From NCBI GenBank assembly GCA_958510875.1, contig OY294068.1, forward strand, positions 202,231,997 through 202,295,996: a DNA stretch of 64,000 nucleotides, read 5' to 3'. Below the pieces are notes generated by a model. The model saw only the letters and a program-made list of their open reading frames with translations. It was not told the origin of the DNA and ran no database searches. Shown piece by piece: positions 36,543 through 47,679 of this stretch. The stretch comes from Endomychus coccineus. Lineage: Eukaryota > Arthropoda > Insecta > Coleoptera > Endomychidae. How positions within the stretch are numbered: position 1 is the stretch's first letter; each line of letters opens with the position of its first letter. Both the position numbers and the translations under genes were made by a program.

Positions 36543-38071
36543 CAGTGGCGTAACTAAGTGAAATGGCGCCCATGGCAAGGGTTGTAATCGCACCCCCATT
36601 GACAATGTACCACAAAATCATTTGTTTCTCGCTCTAGTTCAGCGGGATATGGTGAATTTTTACTACATAATGAATCATTTTAAACGATAAATCAAAATTA
36701 GTTTTAAATGTATTGACGAATGACAGTAAAAGAGCACAACAACAAAATAACTATCGGTATATTGTGCACAATGGGTTATCTAAATAATACGCTTAAAAGT
36801 GTTTTTTAATGAATCTATTCGATTCAATTCGAATACATAAATATGACAGACACCCTTCGATAAAACCGAATCACCGAACTTTTTTTTCTATAGTCATCGA
36901 AGAAGTTAGTTTGGGTTTATTTATCGAATATTCAGGAACATTTTTAGGACTTCTATATTCATTTTGTATGAATGCACTATCAGTAATTAATGCAGGTATC
37001 TGTCAAATGATGAAGATCTCGATCTCCTTTACTTATAAATCCATTATTCCGTTATTCAAGATATTGAAGTGCAGGAACAGTCGTCGAGTGGCGCAAAGAA
37101 GTCTTCATATAGCTTTGCCCTTCTTTCGGTCTCAACCTCCCACTTTTGACAGACACCAAGCTCTACTTCCAGAGCTTCAGTCACTACCATCACTCTCACA
37201 TTGTGAAAATTATCTCTCATACCTTATACCTCTACGGGGTATCGTAGAAGTGCATGTTCTGATTTTGTAAACTTTTCGGAATGGGAATGAGCACTCTGGT
37301 CCAAAATTCAAGTAGAGTCAATATACGGTTGTTCCATCTTGTTGTAGACTCCGATTTAACAACAGTGGGCACAGAGTTTTTCCAGCGTTGAGTGGACGGG
37401 AGAAAAACACGTAAAGAGCTTGAATAGTTCCGATAAATGTGACCATCATTACATCCTGTTTGGCTGTTTGTGCGCTAACCAAGTTGAGCGAATGATTAAT
37501 TATCATCACAGTTTACGAAAACGGAAATGGTTCTTCTCAGCGATTTTTAGTTGAACACTTCTTTTGTGTCCCGACATCATAGCAGCGTTGTCAAAGCATT
37601 GTGACCGACAATGCTGCGAATTTATTTCATCGTTCTCTAACTGGTTTAAGATGGTCCCAACTAAGCTCACAGAATATGGATAATTCCAAGGAAGAATTCT
37701 GCAACACTTCTCAAAATGAGCTTCTACATACCGTACCACTTCTTAACTCCGCTCACCATGTGCTTTCTCAGGATTCGAATCAAACTTGAGGTAGAAATAC
37801 TTGGCTTGCCATCAAATGGATAAACTCCATTGTATGGTTATAAGGGAAGTAGTCACTTATTGGACACTTTGAATAAGTAAAGTTCCCGTGGTGCTTTGAA
37901 CCCGTTCAAATCTCGAAACCTCGGCTGTGAAAAAGTGTATGAGTTACATTACAAAAACGTAAATTAATAAAACTGTTTTATTAGTTTTGCGCCAGAGGGT
38001 ACAAGCTGCGCCCCAGCGGCTTTGGCGCCCAGGGCATGTGCCCTGCCTGCAATACCTATGATGCGCCACTG
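36543..38071 (-). mobile_element. hAT transposon, ZMYM1-like type, internally deleted
   Basis: Begins cagtggcgtaacta (36,543) and ends cgccactg (38,071), the TIR type of a common animal hAT group. Flanks ctagtcagt (36,534-36,542) and ctagtagt (38,072-38,079) look like an 8-bp TSD with one indel. About 1.5 kb against roughly 3-4 kb for full-length relatives, so much of the interior is lost. Transposase remnant on the minus strand, described separately. Confidence 0.75.
37318..37800 (-). pseudogene. hAT transposase remnant (ZMYM1-like)
   Basis: From right to left: FDSNPEKAHGE (about 37,789-37,757) matches the segment with the first catalytic Asp of this RNase H-like fold; a stop follows; EVVRYVEAHF continues; INSQHCRSQCFDNAAMMSGH (about 37,625-37,566) carries the second catalytic Asp (xxDNAAxMSG); a frameshift at about 37,520 leads into INHSLNLVSAQTAKQD (37,503-37,456), then VTFIGTIQALYVFFSRPLN. 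The catalytic Glu and the C-terminal dimerisation region are not recognisable. The enzyme would excise and integrate the element. It lies inside the hAT ends at 36,543 and 38,071 and reads in one direction throughout. Dead copy. Confidence 0.83.
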
Positions 38072-38079
38072 CTAGTAGT

Positions 38080-39562
38080 CGTGTTCATAAATAACACAAT
38101 TGCGATACTACAATCTTTTAATGTAATTGGGTTATTCATATTTCAGTCTTTATTTATCAAGTGCAATAGATCTTTATTAATGAAGTACGAACAAATAATA
38201 CTTAACGCTTTATGTATAACAAAAGTACCGCTATCTGGTAACGTTCAATCTTCTGCGAGCCGTATATTATATTCGACGTGATAATCGACTTAGAAATGTA
38301 CAGTTCAATAAAACTCACTTATGTGTAATCGAATGACCTGTTTATCGAGTAGAAAATGTGGCTGAAAAAATGCCGAGATTTCATCTCATATATATATATA
38401 TCTATTTAGATGTATTTACACGTAGCTAAGTCAGTTTCTATTAGTTTCATACATTTTAAAACTTGTACTTACCATGTTTAACTTTTTACAGCCCGACTGA
38501 TGGCGATCAATTACAATTTCCAAATAAACTCTTTTACGAAAGGTTAACTACACAACCTTTTTGTTGCCTGTAGATTTTTACATTAATGATGTGTTTGATG
38601 TTTTTTGTAATTTTATACTTGAATTAATTTTCTACTTGTTTTTTGCTTCGTCGTAATTGAAACCTTGAGATATCGTTGAAACTTGTCTTATATTTTGCAT
38701 GAGCACGCATAAAATGACTCGCGCCATTTTCGTCTAGTCACTTTGTAATAATGTTTACGGAACGTATTTCAAGGGTATTTGGACTTGAGCAACTGGAGGA
38801 TGTGTGTAAAAAGTATCTCTGTTCCAAGACACTTCCGAAGAGTTCAATAAGCATTTCAAACATATCGGAATAACTATTTACAATCCACGCAATAGACGCT
38901 CTGGATTTTGATTTCAGCCATACGAGGCAAGGTGAAAAGTCCCTGAAAAATAGAACAGATGGCGCCACAATCGAAAATTCCATGTGACATTTGTGATGTA
39001 CATTAAACTTTTCAAACTGAAATATGTTATTCAGTTTTGTTTTGAATCCCATCGAAAACAGGCAACCTTGAAGATTTTTGTAAAAATGGACAAAAGGAAA
39101 TTTCGCCTCTTGGTTAAACATTATTTCTTGCATGGAAAAAAATGAAACGTGTGGCACTCAGGAACTGCCGCGGTAAAGCTATTGCATAGCACTACGCCAC
39201 TGGAAAAAGTTGGGCAGAAAAACATCCACTACCCCTTCAAAATCTTCACTAATTATGAGTAAAAAATTTTTTTGATAGCATAGAACATAGCTTGCTATGA
39301 GTAGAAAATGTTCGCAACAGATGTTTTCTGTACGATAAACAGTTCCGGAGATATTTGCAAGAAACTAAATTTTTGTTTCAATTTCAATCTCAAAAACTAA
39401 GCGTCTGCATATATGTTAATAGGAACTTTTTTCCTCAAAATCAAATTTTCTATCGACTGTTGAACATATAGTGTAGTACCAAAAGACGCCACGTAGGGGA
39501 AACATAAAAGGCGTCACGTAAGAGTATCATATTGATCTCTATGAAGAGTATTCTGTGACAAG
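38080..39562. other. AT-rich stretch, (TA)n only
   Basis: A (TA)n run lies at about 38,388-38,402. The 139-codon open frame 38,738-39,157 (-) has no recognisable domain and I do not call it. Around 39,487-39,530, two near copies of gacgccacgta / ggcgtcacgta stand in direct order. Confidence 0.4.
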
Positions 39563-39585
39563 CATAGATAACTCTACTATGGTGA
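39563..39585 (+). other. Orphan segment matching the P-like TIR
   Basis: Catagataactctacta (39,564-39,580) equals 17 bases of the right TIR (in reverse complement) of the P-like element at 57-58.7 kb. No partner end was found nearby. It could be a solo end of an older, deleted copy. Confidence 0.35.
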
Positions 39586-39648
39586 CAGTTACTTGCAAAC
39601 ACAATTTATACGAAAGTTTTAACGTTCAGATCTCGATAACGCTTCCGG

Positions 39649-40412
39649 CTCCGGGATTTTCACGTGGCCTATCGAAATCAGAAGGTTCGAATTGTATAAA
39701 AACACAATTGCATGAACGCCAGACGTCTTATGTAATTAGCTACGAACGCAAACATTTTGACATATGTTAGAGTTAGAGTTTATACATTTTACCTCTATTT
39801 TGTTAATTTGGGGCCGTTTCGAACCCCGTGCGGCCGGCGCCAGTTGTAATAAAGTATTTTGGGCTATGGGCCGCTAGCTTTTACCCGCTTTCGGTATATT
39901 CAAGTAGCTAGAAAATTCCCTATCTTACGTGGCACGTCAGTTGCTAGTAGGTGACAGCTGAGAATACCTAAAACTGTTTTAATTAAATTTTCCTATTTAA
40001 TCGACATTTTGGGGCCCGAGACTATGCTATTTAGTTGGCCCCGTTCATAAACTAACGACATGGAGTGAAAAGTCCTCGTTAAGACGTTCTATGTACCGTA
40101 AATTTGCAATTTTCTAACTCGCGAGCTACGCGCTTCTCACGTGAACGTCATTCGATTTATCGAAAATTAACCAATTCGAAACAGTTTTCGACCCAGTTTG
40201 GGGCTATCACGACCTTTTAAAAGGTTCAAAGTTAACATTTCGAAACATTTCGACAATCTTAAGCTCGGCCGAGCTACATGGTAGGCGGAATGGTGGGTGT
40301 CAGGATATTTCGTTAAGCTATTTCCGTTACGGTATTTGTGTTTTGTTTTTTTTTTTCTTGATTCGGTCGCCGCGCTCAAAGCCCGCGATAAAAGCTATAT
40401 GCAATAGCTTAA
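39649..40412 (+). mobile_element. Non-autonomous Helitron-type element (partial)
   Basis: Combines the block inverted at 476-593 (here 39,649-39,766) with the terminal repeat cgttacgg ... caatagcttaa (40,325-40,412) also found at 325 and 705. Inside are locally GC-rich stretches (cgtgcggccggcgcc, 39,827-39,841). No coding potential. Its right edge abuts a mariner reading frame at about 40,414. The Helitron label depends on the helicase and hairpin next to the copies at 0.3-0.8 kb. Confidence 0.5.
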
Positions 40413-40413
40413 A

Positions 40414-40560
40414 ACACTAGAAATCGTCGATGAAATACATGGTATTTTATTGGACGATCGGCGAGTTGAAGAGCACGAAATTTCTAAGACTATGGGCATC
40501 TCAACGGAACGGGTACGGAACATTTTGCATAAATTTTAGAATATGGGAAAGCTATGAAAA
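40414..40560 (+). pseudogene. Mariner transposase N-terminal DNA-binding fragment
   Basis: Reads TLEIVDEIHGILLDDRRVEE, HEISKTMGISTERVRNILHK, then a stop and NMGKL. This is the first helix-turn-helix of mariner (Mos1/SETMAR-type) transposases, which binds the terminal repeats; relatives read ...REIAEAVGISxERVxxILHExLGMRKL. About 48 codons survive and the catalytic domain does not follow. The fragment begins exactly where the Helitron-type repeat ends, so the latter probably disrupted or captured it. Confidence 0.82.
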
Positions 40561-41959
40561 TGACATCCTAGGGGTTTTTGAGGTAGCTAATTACTAATCC
40601 GATGGCGGAAAATTGAAAACAGCAAAATGGCCGCCGCAAAATTGCTGTTAACATCAAATTAGTCATTTAGTTTATGTTTTACATTGCATTGGGTTACCTC
40701 AGTGCAGTGTTTCTGAACCCTTTTACATCTATTTTGGCGACACCCCAGGACCGTATTGAAAGTTGCCAGTGATTTCAAAAACGCCATTTGATTTTCTTCC
40801 TATTGAGACTATACTGATCGAGATTTTGAACAACAAGTGCCTCTAAGGAAGATAAGAAAACATTCTAACGGTCAAGGATTAAACCAAATGGTTCCTAGCA
40901 AAATTTCGTTCAGGTCAACGTCTCTTGCATTCAGAAGATTGTCGAAGGAATTGCAACGAACCAATCGTTGGTAGTAAGCTCTCACGTTTTTTGGTTTCGA
41001 CTTGTATTTTATAGGAATTTTTTTCAAGATATACACCAAGATCTGTGCAAATCTGTTCATGTTCAATTTTCTTTCAATTTGTTTTTCAGTAGATAATCCG
41101 CATTATACCAACGTAAGAATTACTTCATACACTAAATATAGATAACAACAAAACACGGAATAGCTAATGTTTGCACAAGTTCAAATGAACGATTTTAAAG
41201 GTAGCGCCACAACATCTAAATATATCGTAGCGGACAAACTGCCTCTCACGTTTAATAATTTTATAGGACAATTATTGATGCTTAATTTAATAAATATGTC
41301 GCTTACATTACGGCTGATATTCGAATGTTGAGATCCATTTATAAATTCATAAGTACCAATTTGAAATGTTATATAAATATGAAGTGGGTATCAATGCAAT
41401 GAAAAAACGTAGCCTTCGCGATTTTAATTTCCATTTCATTTAAATATTTAATCCATTTTACTAAGCATCTCGCAGGACACCTGCATTTTGCATTTTTATA
41501 TAAACGCATTTACCGTCGCATTTGTCAATGGCCAGACGTCTTGGGTATTATGATGTGATTCCTTGATAAAACATAACGACTTACTACATGGGTGCGGTCC
41601 ACAAGTACAATAACACCGTGATTCATCGGGCACAATTGACATTCATTCATTGTTTTTAATTAACTATATTAATTACATTTACATAAGTAATGGCTTCTGA
41701 TTATCGATGTCGCGTACTGAATTTCCTGCATTTCGTAATGTATATTAATCGTAACGAGTTAAAATCAAATAACTTGGAATATTATAACATATTCTACCAT
41801 GCTGTTGATATCCTCAGTTTGCCAATTTGAGAATAGGAAAATATTTTTAGTTCTCAATTTTGGCAATTTGATCTCTCACGATCCTATTAGACAAGGTGAC
41901 GCAAAATCAAGTCCCTGATTTGTAAATCATACATATTTATGTTCACCTCGGATATAATG
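40561..41959. other. Stretch with one hAT-like end
   Basis: At 40,697 cagtgtttctgaaccctttt resembles the TIR of Charlie-type hAT elements, and ggcgacaccccaggaccg follows; no matching right end was found. Nothing else recognised. Confidence 0.35.
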
Positions 41960-42480
41960 TATGTTACAGGTGTTTGTGTCAGCGATGACCTCATCGTTGG
42001 AGCCAAATCTCTTTTTGCCGAGCCATGTCTTCAATTTTGCCATTGCGACTGCGGACTTGTGCGCCGGTACGTTGTCCTGGTCATTTTTGGAGCCAAAAAA
42101 TCACGCAGCATCGTTTTGTAGCAATTCCTATTCACGGTAGTTGTTGTTCCTCGATTGATATATAGTTTTCCATCACTAACGGCACACCATACGGTTACAT
42201 TTGGTTCATGTAGTGGTAGCTAGTGAATAATTCTCGCTTCTATTTGAGCAGAAATGAGCTTCGACGCTCCTCATTATGAGTTTTTCTCAAGAATCACATT
42301 TGGTATCCTTATACACAACTCCATTTGAGCAGAAATGGGCATCGCCGCTCATTAAGAGTTTTGCCCATTTTGAATCCGATGCAATGATGTTCGGGACATG
42401 GCTATTTGACTGAAACGTTTTATGGAGATTCTTGGTCTCTCCACGACATAGTGACGCACAAAGTCAGTAATAAGTTATAC
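41960..42480 (-). pseudogene. Mariner/IS630-type transposase relic
   Basis: From right to left: RPRISIKRFSQIAMSRTSLH (about 42,446-42,390), the second helix-turn-helix; GDAHFCSNGVV (about 42,350), the region of the first catalytic Asp (SDEAHF in relatives); EPNVTVWCAVSDGKLYINRG (about 42,212-42,152); KTMLRDFLAPKM; then, in another frame, DQDNVPAHKSAVAMAKLKTW (about 42,096-42,037) with the second catalytic Asp, and GKKRFGSNDEVIADTN to about 41,975. The PPYSPDL block is deleted: AMAKLKTWLGKKRF joins sequences normally about 25 residues apart. An 81-bp segment holding AHFCSN is tandemly duplicated (42,242 and 42,323). The relic is split on its N-terminal side by an insertion at about 42,470-42,766. 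Confidence 0.78.
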
Positions 42481-42788
42481 AAGTGTTCAAACTGGATATA
42501 TTATAACACTATTGATAAGGGATAATCACCCTTGAAAAGACTATTAAAGTACTGACGACCTTTAGGCTATCAAGTAGCCATCATAAGAATAAACTAAATT
42601 ATAAATCAAAATGTGTCTGTATAAATACTATTCGGGGATAATAATGTAGACAATATTGTTCATATATTTATACCCAAATAGAATAGTATGATGGCTACTT
42701 GGTAGCGGAAAGATCCTCAGTACTTTAATAGTATTTTTAGTGGATAAGGGTGATTATTTCTTATCAATAGTGACGCACAAAATCAATA
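42448..42788. mobile_element. Inverted-arm element nested in the mariner relic
   Basis: Flanked by a 22-bp direct repeat beginning atagtgacgcacaaa (42,448-42,469 and 42,767-42,788; 20 of 22 match). Inside, arms 42,507-42,584 and 42,688-42,772 are imperfect reverse complements of about 80 bp. The right arm carries atgatggctacttggtagcg followed by gaaag, a decayed form of the CTGATGATGG-stem-GAAAC motif seen at 43,721. A small non-autonomous relic, possibly Penelope-like; the long direct repeat would be its target duplication (inference). Confidence 0.5.
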
Positions 42789-42900
42789 TTCTCTGATGAA
42801 TGAATTGCCCGAGGAGATGTGATTCATCAGCAGTAGCTCTAACCTGCCCGAATTTGGCCGTTAACCACCGTCTTCAGCGATGAAACAGAATAATTATTAG
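42789..42900 (-). pseudogene. Probable N-terminal continuation of the mariner relic
   Basis: The minus strand reads VVNGQIRAGRATADE and then GQFIHQRILILCVTI toward the inserted element. The direct repeat joins it to the frame left of 42,448. Homology of these residues is weak; the call rests on position. Confidence 0.3.
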
Positions 42901-43184
42901 CATGTCTTCGACGAAACTAAAAAAATTCAATAATTTCGGTATACTTATCTATTCATAACTTTCTCACGTGTCTATTTCACAACTGAGAGTAAACGATGAT
43001 ATATGTCAACTACAAATAAATTTATAACAAATTCACATGGGGAATTCTTTGACTGGCAACGATACATTGAAGAATCAGTATCTTCTATCTGGAATATTTC
43101 CTCTAATATGTCTTAGTCCAATGTTGATGTCAAAATTTGGTTATTAAAACGAAGTAATAATAAGATTCTTGACCCAGTATGAAT

Positions 43185-43812
43185 TATACATAAAAATTCT
43201 CGGGAAATAGGTCACATTAACGGTTCACATAAAACGGGTCCCCAAATCTGTAAATCATAGGGTAGACACACAAAATCTAAGTCATATTTATACTAATTTG
43301 ATTAAATAATCTCTTGCAAATTCTTACATACGTCTTTATAATTGTTGAAAATGTTTTTAGGAAGAATTCGTAATTCTAATTTTCCAGTACAGGTCTGAAA
43401 CCGTTCTTAAGTACCTACTCATAAATCCTACACATCTGGTTTCGAAAGTAGATACTTGACAAATAACTTCGTTCTTCTCAGTTGTTGTGAGAATACCAAT
43501 CAATATGCACTCATATATTTTAATAATATTACTGAATAGCGGATTCTTACTACAAAAAATTTTTTTTTACTTTAATAATACTGACGATACAATTTCGATT
43601 ATTCGTAGTTCTGTTCGTTTCGACGGCGTGGGCTCTTTTGATTGAAGTTAAATTGTGCGATTTGGACGCTTGTGCTATAATTAGTTTTAGTAAACCCCCT
43701 TTTTAGACATAGTGAGGTTTCTGATGATGGTCGTGAGACCGAAACGTACGTAAAGACGAATATTTAAAACAAAGTGTTAATGTGACCTATTTCCCGAGAA
43801 TTTTTATGTATA
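43185..43812 (+). mobile_element. Non-autonomous element, 37-bp perfect inverted ends
   Basis: Left end 43,185-43,221 (tatacataaaaattctcggg, then aaataggtcacattaac) and right end 43,776-43,812 are exact reverse complements over 37 bp. The outermost ta on each side may be a TA target duplication, which would make the TIR 35 bp. 628 bp, no coding capacity. A hammerhead-like motif lies just inside the right end, and that end's sequence (taatgtgacctattt) is shared with the relic at 33.7 kb. It could be a Penelope-related retroelement with an inverted end or a MITE; the motif favours the former. Confidence 0.7.
43700..43775 (+). ncRNA. Hammerhead-ribozyme-like motif, core intact
   Basis: CTGATGA (43,721-43,727), stem II GGTC-GTGA-GACC (43,729-43,740), then GAAAC (43,741-43,745): the invariant core of hammerhead self-cleaving RNAs in the right order. 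Stem III would be very short (AC/GT around GTAC, 43,744-43,751) and the predicted cut follows GTA at 43,752. Short stem III is a known trait of hammerheads in Penelope-like elements, where they are thought to process tandem transcripts. Oddities: one unpaired T (43,728) before stem II, and weak stem I pairing. Confidence 0.5.
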
Positions 43813-44824
43813 CGTTATTAAAACGTGTATTATTCAGATTGTTCTCATATTCCCGTTACCAAGTAAAATCTTCTGAGAAGGCGACAGAGCATATTATGAA
43901 TGTAAAAATTATCAAAATTATACTTAATGTCATACCAGTTTGCCACAACGTTTTATATCATCTAATTTGCTGTAACGCGAAAGCGTCACTGTAAATATTT
44001 ATGCACTTATGTGTATATGAAAAGAAACATGTCGATTCGAAAAACCTTCGGCTTAACGACTACCTACCTGGAAATCCATCTTAATAATGTTCATTTCGGT
44101 GAATGAAATTAGAAAAACGGCTCATAATAACATAGGAAAGATGAAATTACTGCTTTCGATCTTTTTCTGACAAACGCCGCACGTTTATGGCGTGTAATGA
44201 ACAATTTTCTTTGTCGCCGCTTTCGGAGAAATGACTTATGACGATTTTTCGTTCACTAAACTCCTGGAAATAGAATTAGTTTAATGAGAAACTTCCGGTT
44301 CCTGTTGAATATTCGGAATTAAATATGTAATAATAAGAAATTCTCGAAATAACAACCTAACTTATATTGTTAAAATTGGAAGTGAAGTTGTCATCGTTCA
44401 ATATCGTATAGAAATCTATTTTTTTCTACACAATAAAATCTAATACTTTTTAGAAAATTCCATCGTGGCGTTAATTGGAATATGATGTAACTCAGACTAT
44501 TGTCTAAAACACAAGCCCGATATTTCAGCTCCTATCATGAAAAAATCTCCTTGTTTGTTCACCGGTTGTCCTTCCAGACGGCCAAGATAATGTGGTGTTC
44601 GATTACAGAACCGCTGGTTTCTTTACGGGCGTTCATTTGTAAAATTGCTCCGGCAGAGGTTACCAGGCTTATTTGATACCTAATTAGGGAATCACAAAAT
44701 TCAACAAACGAGATATAGAATAACGTATTACGGCTAACGTATCCAGTATTCTCGGAAAACTTACAGCTATCGATAGACAAAAACAGTTCATTCAATTTTA
44801 CTAAATATATGTATTTCTATTATA
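43813..44824. other. AT-rich stretch, nothing recognised
   Basis: No feature recognised. Confidence 0.45.
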
Positions 44825-45373
44825 CGGCTGTCCCATAATTAGCCTACCAAACTTCATCAGCGGCTTCTACGACCAAAAATAGGGGAAAAAGTTCAAATGA
44901 ACATGGGTCAAAAAATGGCTCACAAAGGAGCTCCAGCCTCCTTAAAGATAGTATGTTCTGAATATTTCCGAAACGCCATTTGATAAAATATAGCCACTAG
45001 CATTGTTGTGTATAATTTGTGGGATATAACATTATTTTTAAATCCATTTTACTCGAAAATGGTACATCTGATCGATACTGAACATAACCTTCATTCTGTA
45101 AAAAGGACCTGATATTCGTAATTCGAGACTTCGTCGGAATATTTGCATACAAAGTAGTACCCCCAACCTGTTTTACACACTACTGAATGAAATTTTGAAA
45201 TTATTCAACACATGGCGTTTCGGAAATATTCAGACAATACCATCTTCAGAGTTCACTTTAAGGAGGCCGTAGATCTTCTGTCAGCTATTTTTCGACCCAT
45301 GTTCATTCAAACTTTTTTTCCTATTTTGTAAAAGCCTCTGGTGAAATTTGGCAGGCTAATTATAGGAAACCCG
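44825..45373. mobile_element. MITE, Tc1/mariner-like, ~170-bp TIRs, TA-type TSD
   Basis: Starts cggctgtcccataattagcc and ends with its imperfect complement. The arms stay alignable for about 170 bp (including aacatgggtc, cctccttaaag and gaatatttccgaaacgccat on both sides) with an unpaired centre. Flanked by tata (44,821-44,824 and 45,374-45,377), compatible with a TA duplication. No open frame. Sequence near 5,305 (gacccatgttcatttga) resembles the arm and may be a relative. Confidence 0.78.
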
Positions 45374-47679
45374 TATAATGAATATTGGATTCTACTGAAT
45401 TCTGGATTAAGTTAGGAGTAGAAGTGGTTCATCTCTCAGGTAGAAGGCGTTAAACATTACACAATCGACTGTCGGAATGCAGAATAGTCGAGGTAATTTT
45501 TAGTAAGTTGTTTACATCATGTTGTAATCTGAGTTCTACTTTTAACATACTTGTAATATTTTATTTCATATCCACGGATCAATAAGAGATCCTTCAATCG
45601 GCCGTGATCCATGCTTCCTCAGTTTCCTTCAAATTTGGCAAAAATTCTCCACAAATAATATTGTGAAGAACCCACAGTTACATAATTTCAAAAATTTTCT
45701 CCATTACACTGGTCACTCTACTACAAATAAAATAAACGTATCTTCCGCAGATTATCGAAAAAATTAAAAGCTGATCCAGTAGTAGTTTGCTTATAACTTC
45801 ATTTCGGATACGTTATTTACAAAGACAATCATTGGGTATAACCAGAATATGCACGGAAGACAAGAATCATCGAAATATATAAACAAATACCTTCCTAGGA
45901 CTGACTGAAGCAAATCATTAAATATGATAATATATAAGTATTTTATCTTGATAAATGAAACTGACATTTGTAAACTGTTACTACATCGCACGTATTACTG
46001 TATTCAATATTGTATTATCTACTTATTAAAAATAAAAAGCAGGTTTGATTGATACAACCTCCTTGAAATCTGAACGTATTGATCTATTTTGACAGGCGAA
46101 GGTTTTGGATATTCGCTAATTAATTTTCGGAAACGAATCAATTACCAAATTCAAACGATCATGTCTGATGGTATCTCTTTGATAAAATGTAAATGATTCA
46201 GATTTGAATAGACAAACCATTTTAAATTCCTCACTAGTGTCGGTATGTCTTTTTAAACTCATTTTTCAACAATCATAATTTATCTATTCACTTTTTCAAA
46301 TGTTATTGCATGTGCGTAAATATTTAAACGACTCACGGTTGTAATAGTTAATCAATATTGAATATCGGTTTGAAAGTCTGGCATATTCGTTTCTCGTATT
46401 ATAGAGTGTGGTTTTATCCAGCAGGTAGAACTTGAAATACTCTCAGGTAAAATATTGTTGATTAGTTTTTAGCCCTTGCAGTTGGTGGGTATACACACCT
46501 TGTAATTTATTTAGGACTCTGAACCGGATGAAAAAGAGTTACGTCTATAAATAGAAATACAATCCATGTAGAAACAATGATTTTAAAAATATCGGACAGT
46601 TTATTTGACTTTAGAGGATTGACAGGTCAAAAATATTATGATTGACTTATCCTTTTCAATATGTTTTATTTACATCGTCTTTACGAATGAGATCTTTGAT
46701 TATTTATAGTAATAGATCGGAAAACATAAATTCAGTCAGTTTACGTGAACCTCAAAAACGCCCGGGACTGAATTTACCTACATAGAAAGACAATTAATAA
46801 ATGCCAGATTTAATTTACGTCAACTGTACTAGATATACTCACAATAAATCCGGGCAATAGGTCAATTGAAAAATTTGTTACGGGTAGCTATTAATAAGTT
46901 CGCACGATATGAATATGGTGCTCATTGAAGGTTACCAAACTCTTGAGAATTAAATAAAAATAACATATGTTTTATTTCCGATTTTCAGGATGTATAAAGA
47001 TTATTGATCATTTGAAAATCTGTATCCTATAGGAAATGAAGTGTTTCTTGACGTACATCTAAACTAAGCTTTATTAATTTTTTTGATGTATACAATGATT
47101 TGCCGGAGTTTGGAAGATATGATAAAAACGATAGTACCTTGGATTCGAGAAAAATTGTTCTCAGTTTTATCTAAATAATGAGTCCTATCAAAAAGAGACA
47201 CGAGTACTTTTATCATGTAATTTACAATGATAATATTTTCCTGAAATGACAGCTGCTCCAAACAAGATAACGACACCCATTAGTGTATTGCTTGACATTC
47301 ATATTATATGGATAGTATCCTAGAAAATATAAATTCAGTCCTGAGCAACAATATCTCCAGTAGATTTATTTACTTATTAATTTTTACTACCCTCACTATA
47401 TGTAGTATATATGTAAAGAAAATAAATAAAACAATACAGATGAAAATAGAACGAAATTCAGTGATTCAGTATGAGGTATCTGGATAGACAGAGATACCAA
47501 GAGAGCCATGAATCTGTTCAGGCGTACCAAAGTCGCCTTTAGAGAGTAAAAAAAGTTACGAGGAAACTAAGGGAATATGTTCACATACCTGGAAATTCAA
47601 ATGTGCGGGAAAGTCTCAATTATCCACCATACTATTCACAAGTATATACAGAACTAACACAGCGAAAGTTTGACGATGA
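45374..47679. other. AT-rich stretch, nothing recognised
   Basis: Open frames below 80 codons only, no motifs, no repeat matched. Confidence 0.45.

Noticed and set aside
36809..37270. 153-codon plus-strand open frame as a gene
   Set aside because: It lies inside the hAT element whose transposase reads on the other strand; no motif.
38738..39157. 139-codon minus-strand open frame as a gene
   Set aside because: No domain, no homologue in the window and no splice context.
43185..43812. Tc1/mariner MITE as the only explanation
   Set aside because: TA flanks would fit, but the hammerhead-like motif and shared tail with 33.7 kb fit a Penelope-type element better; left open rather than called.
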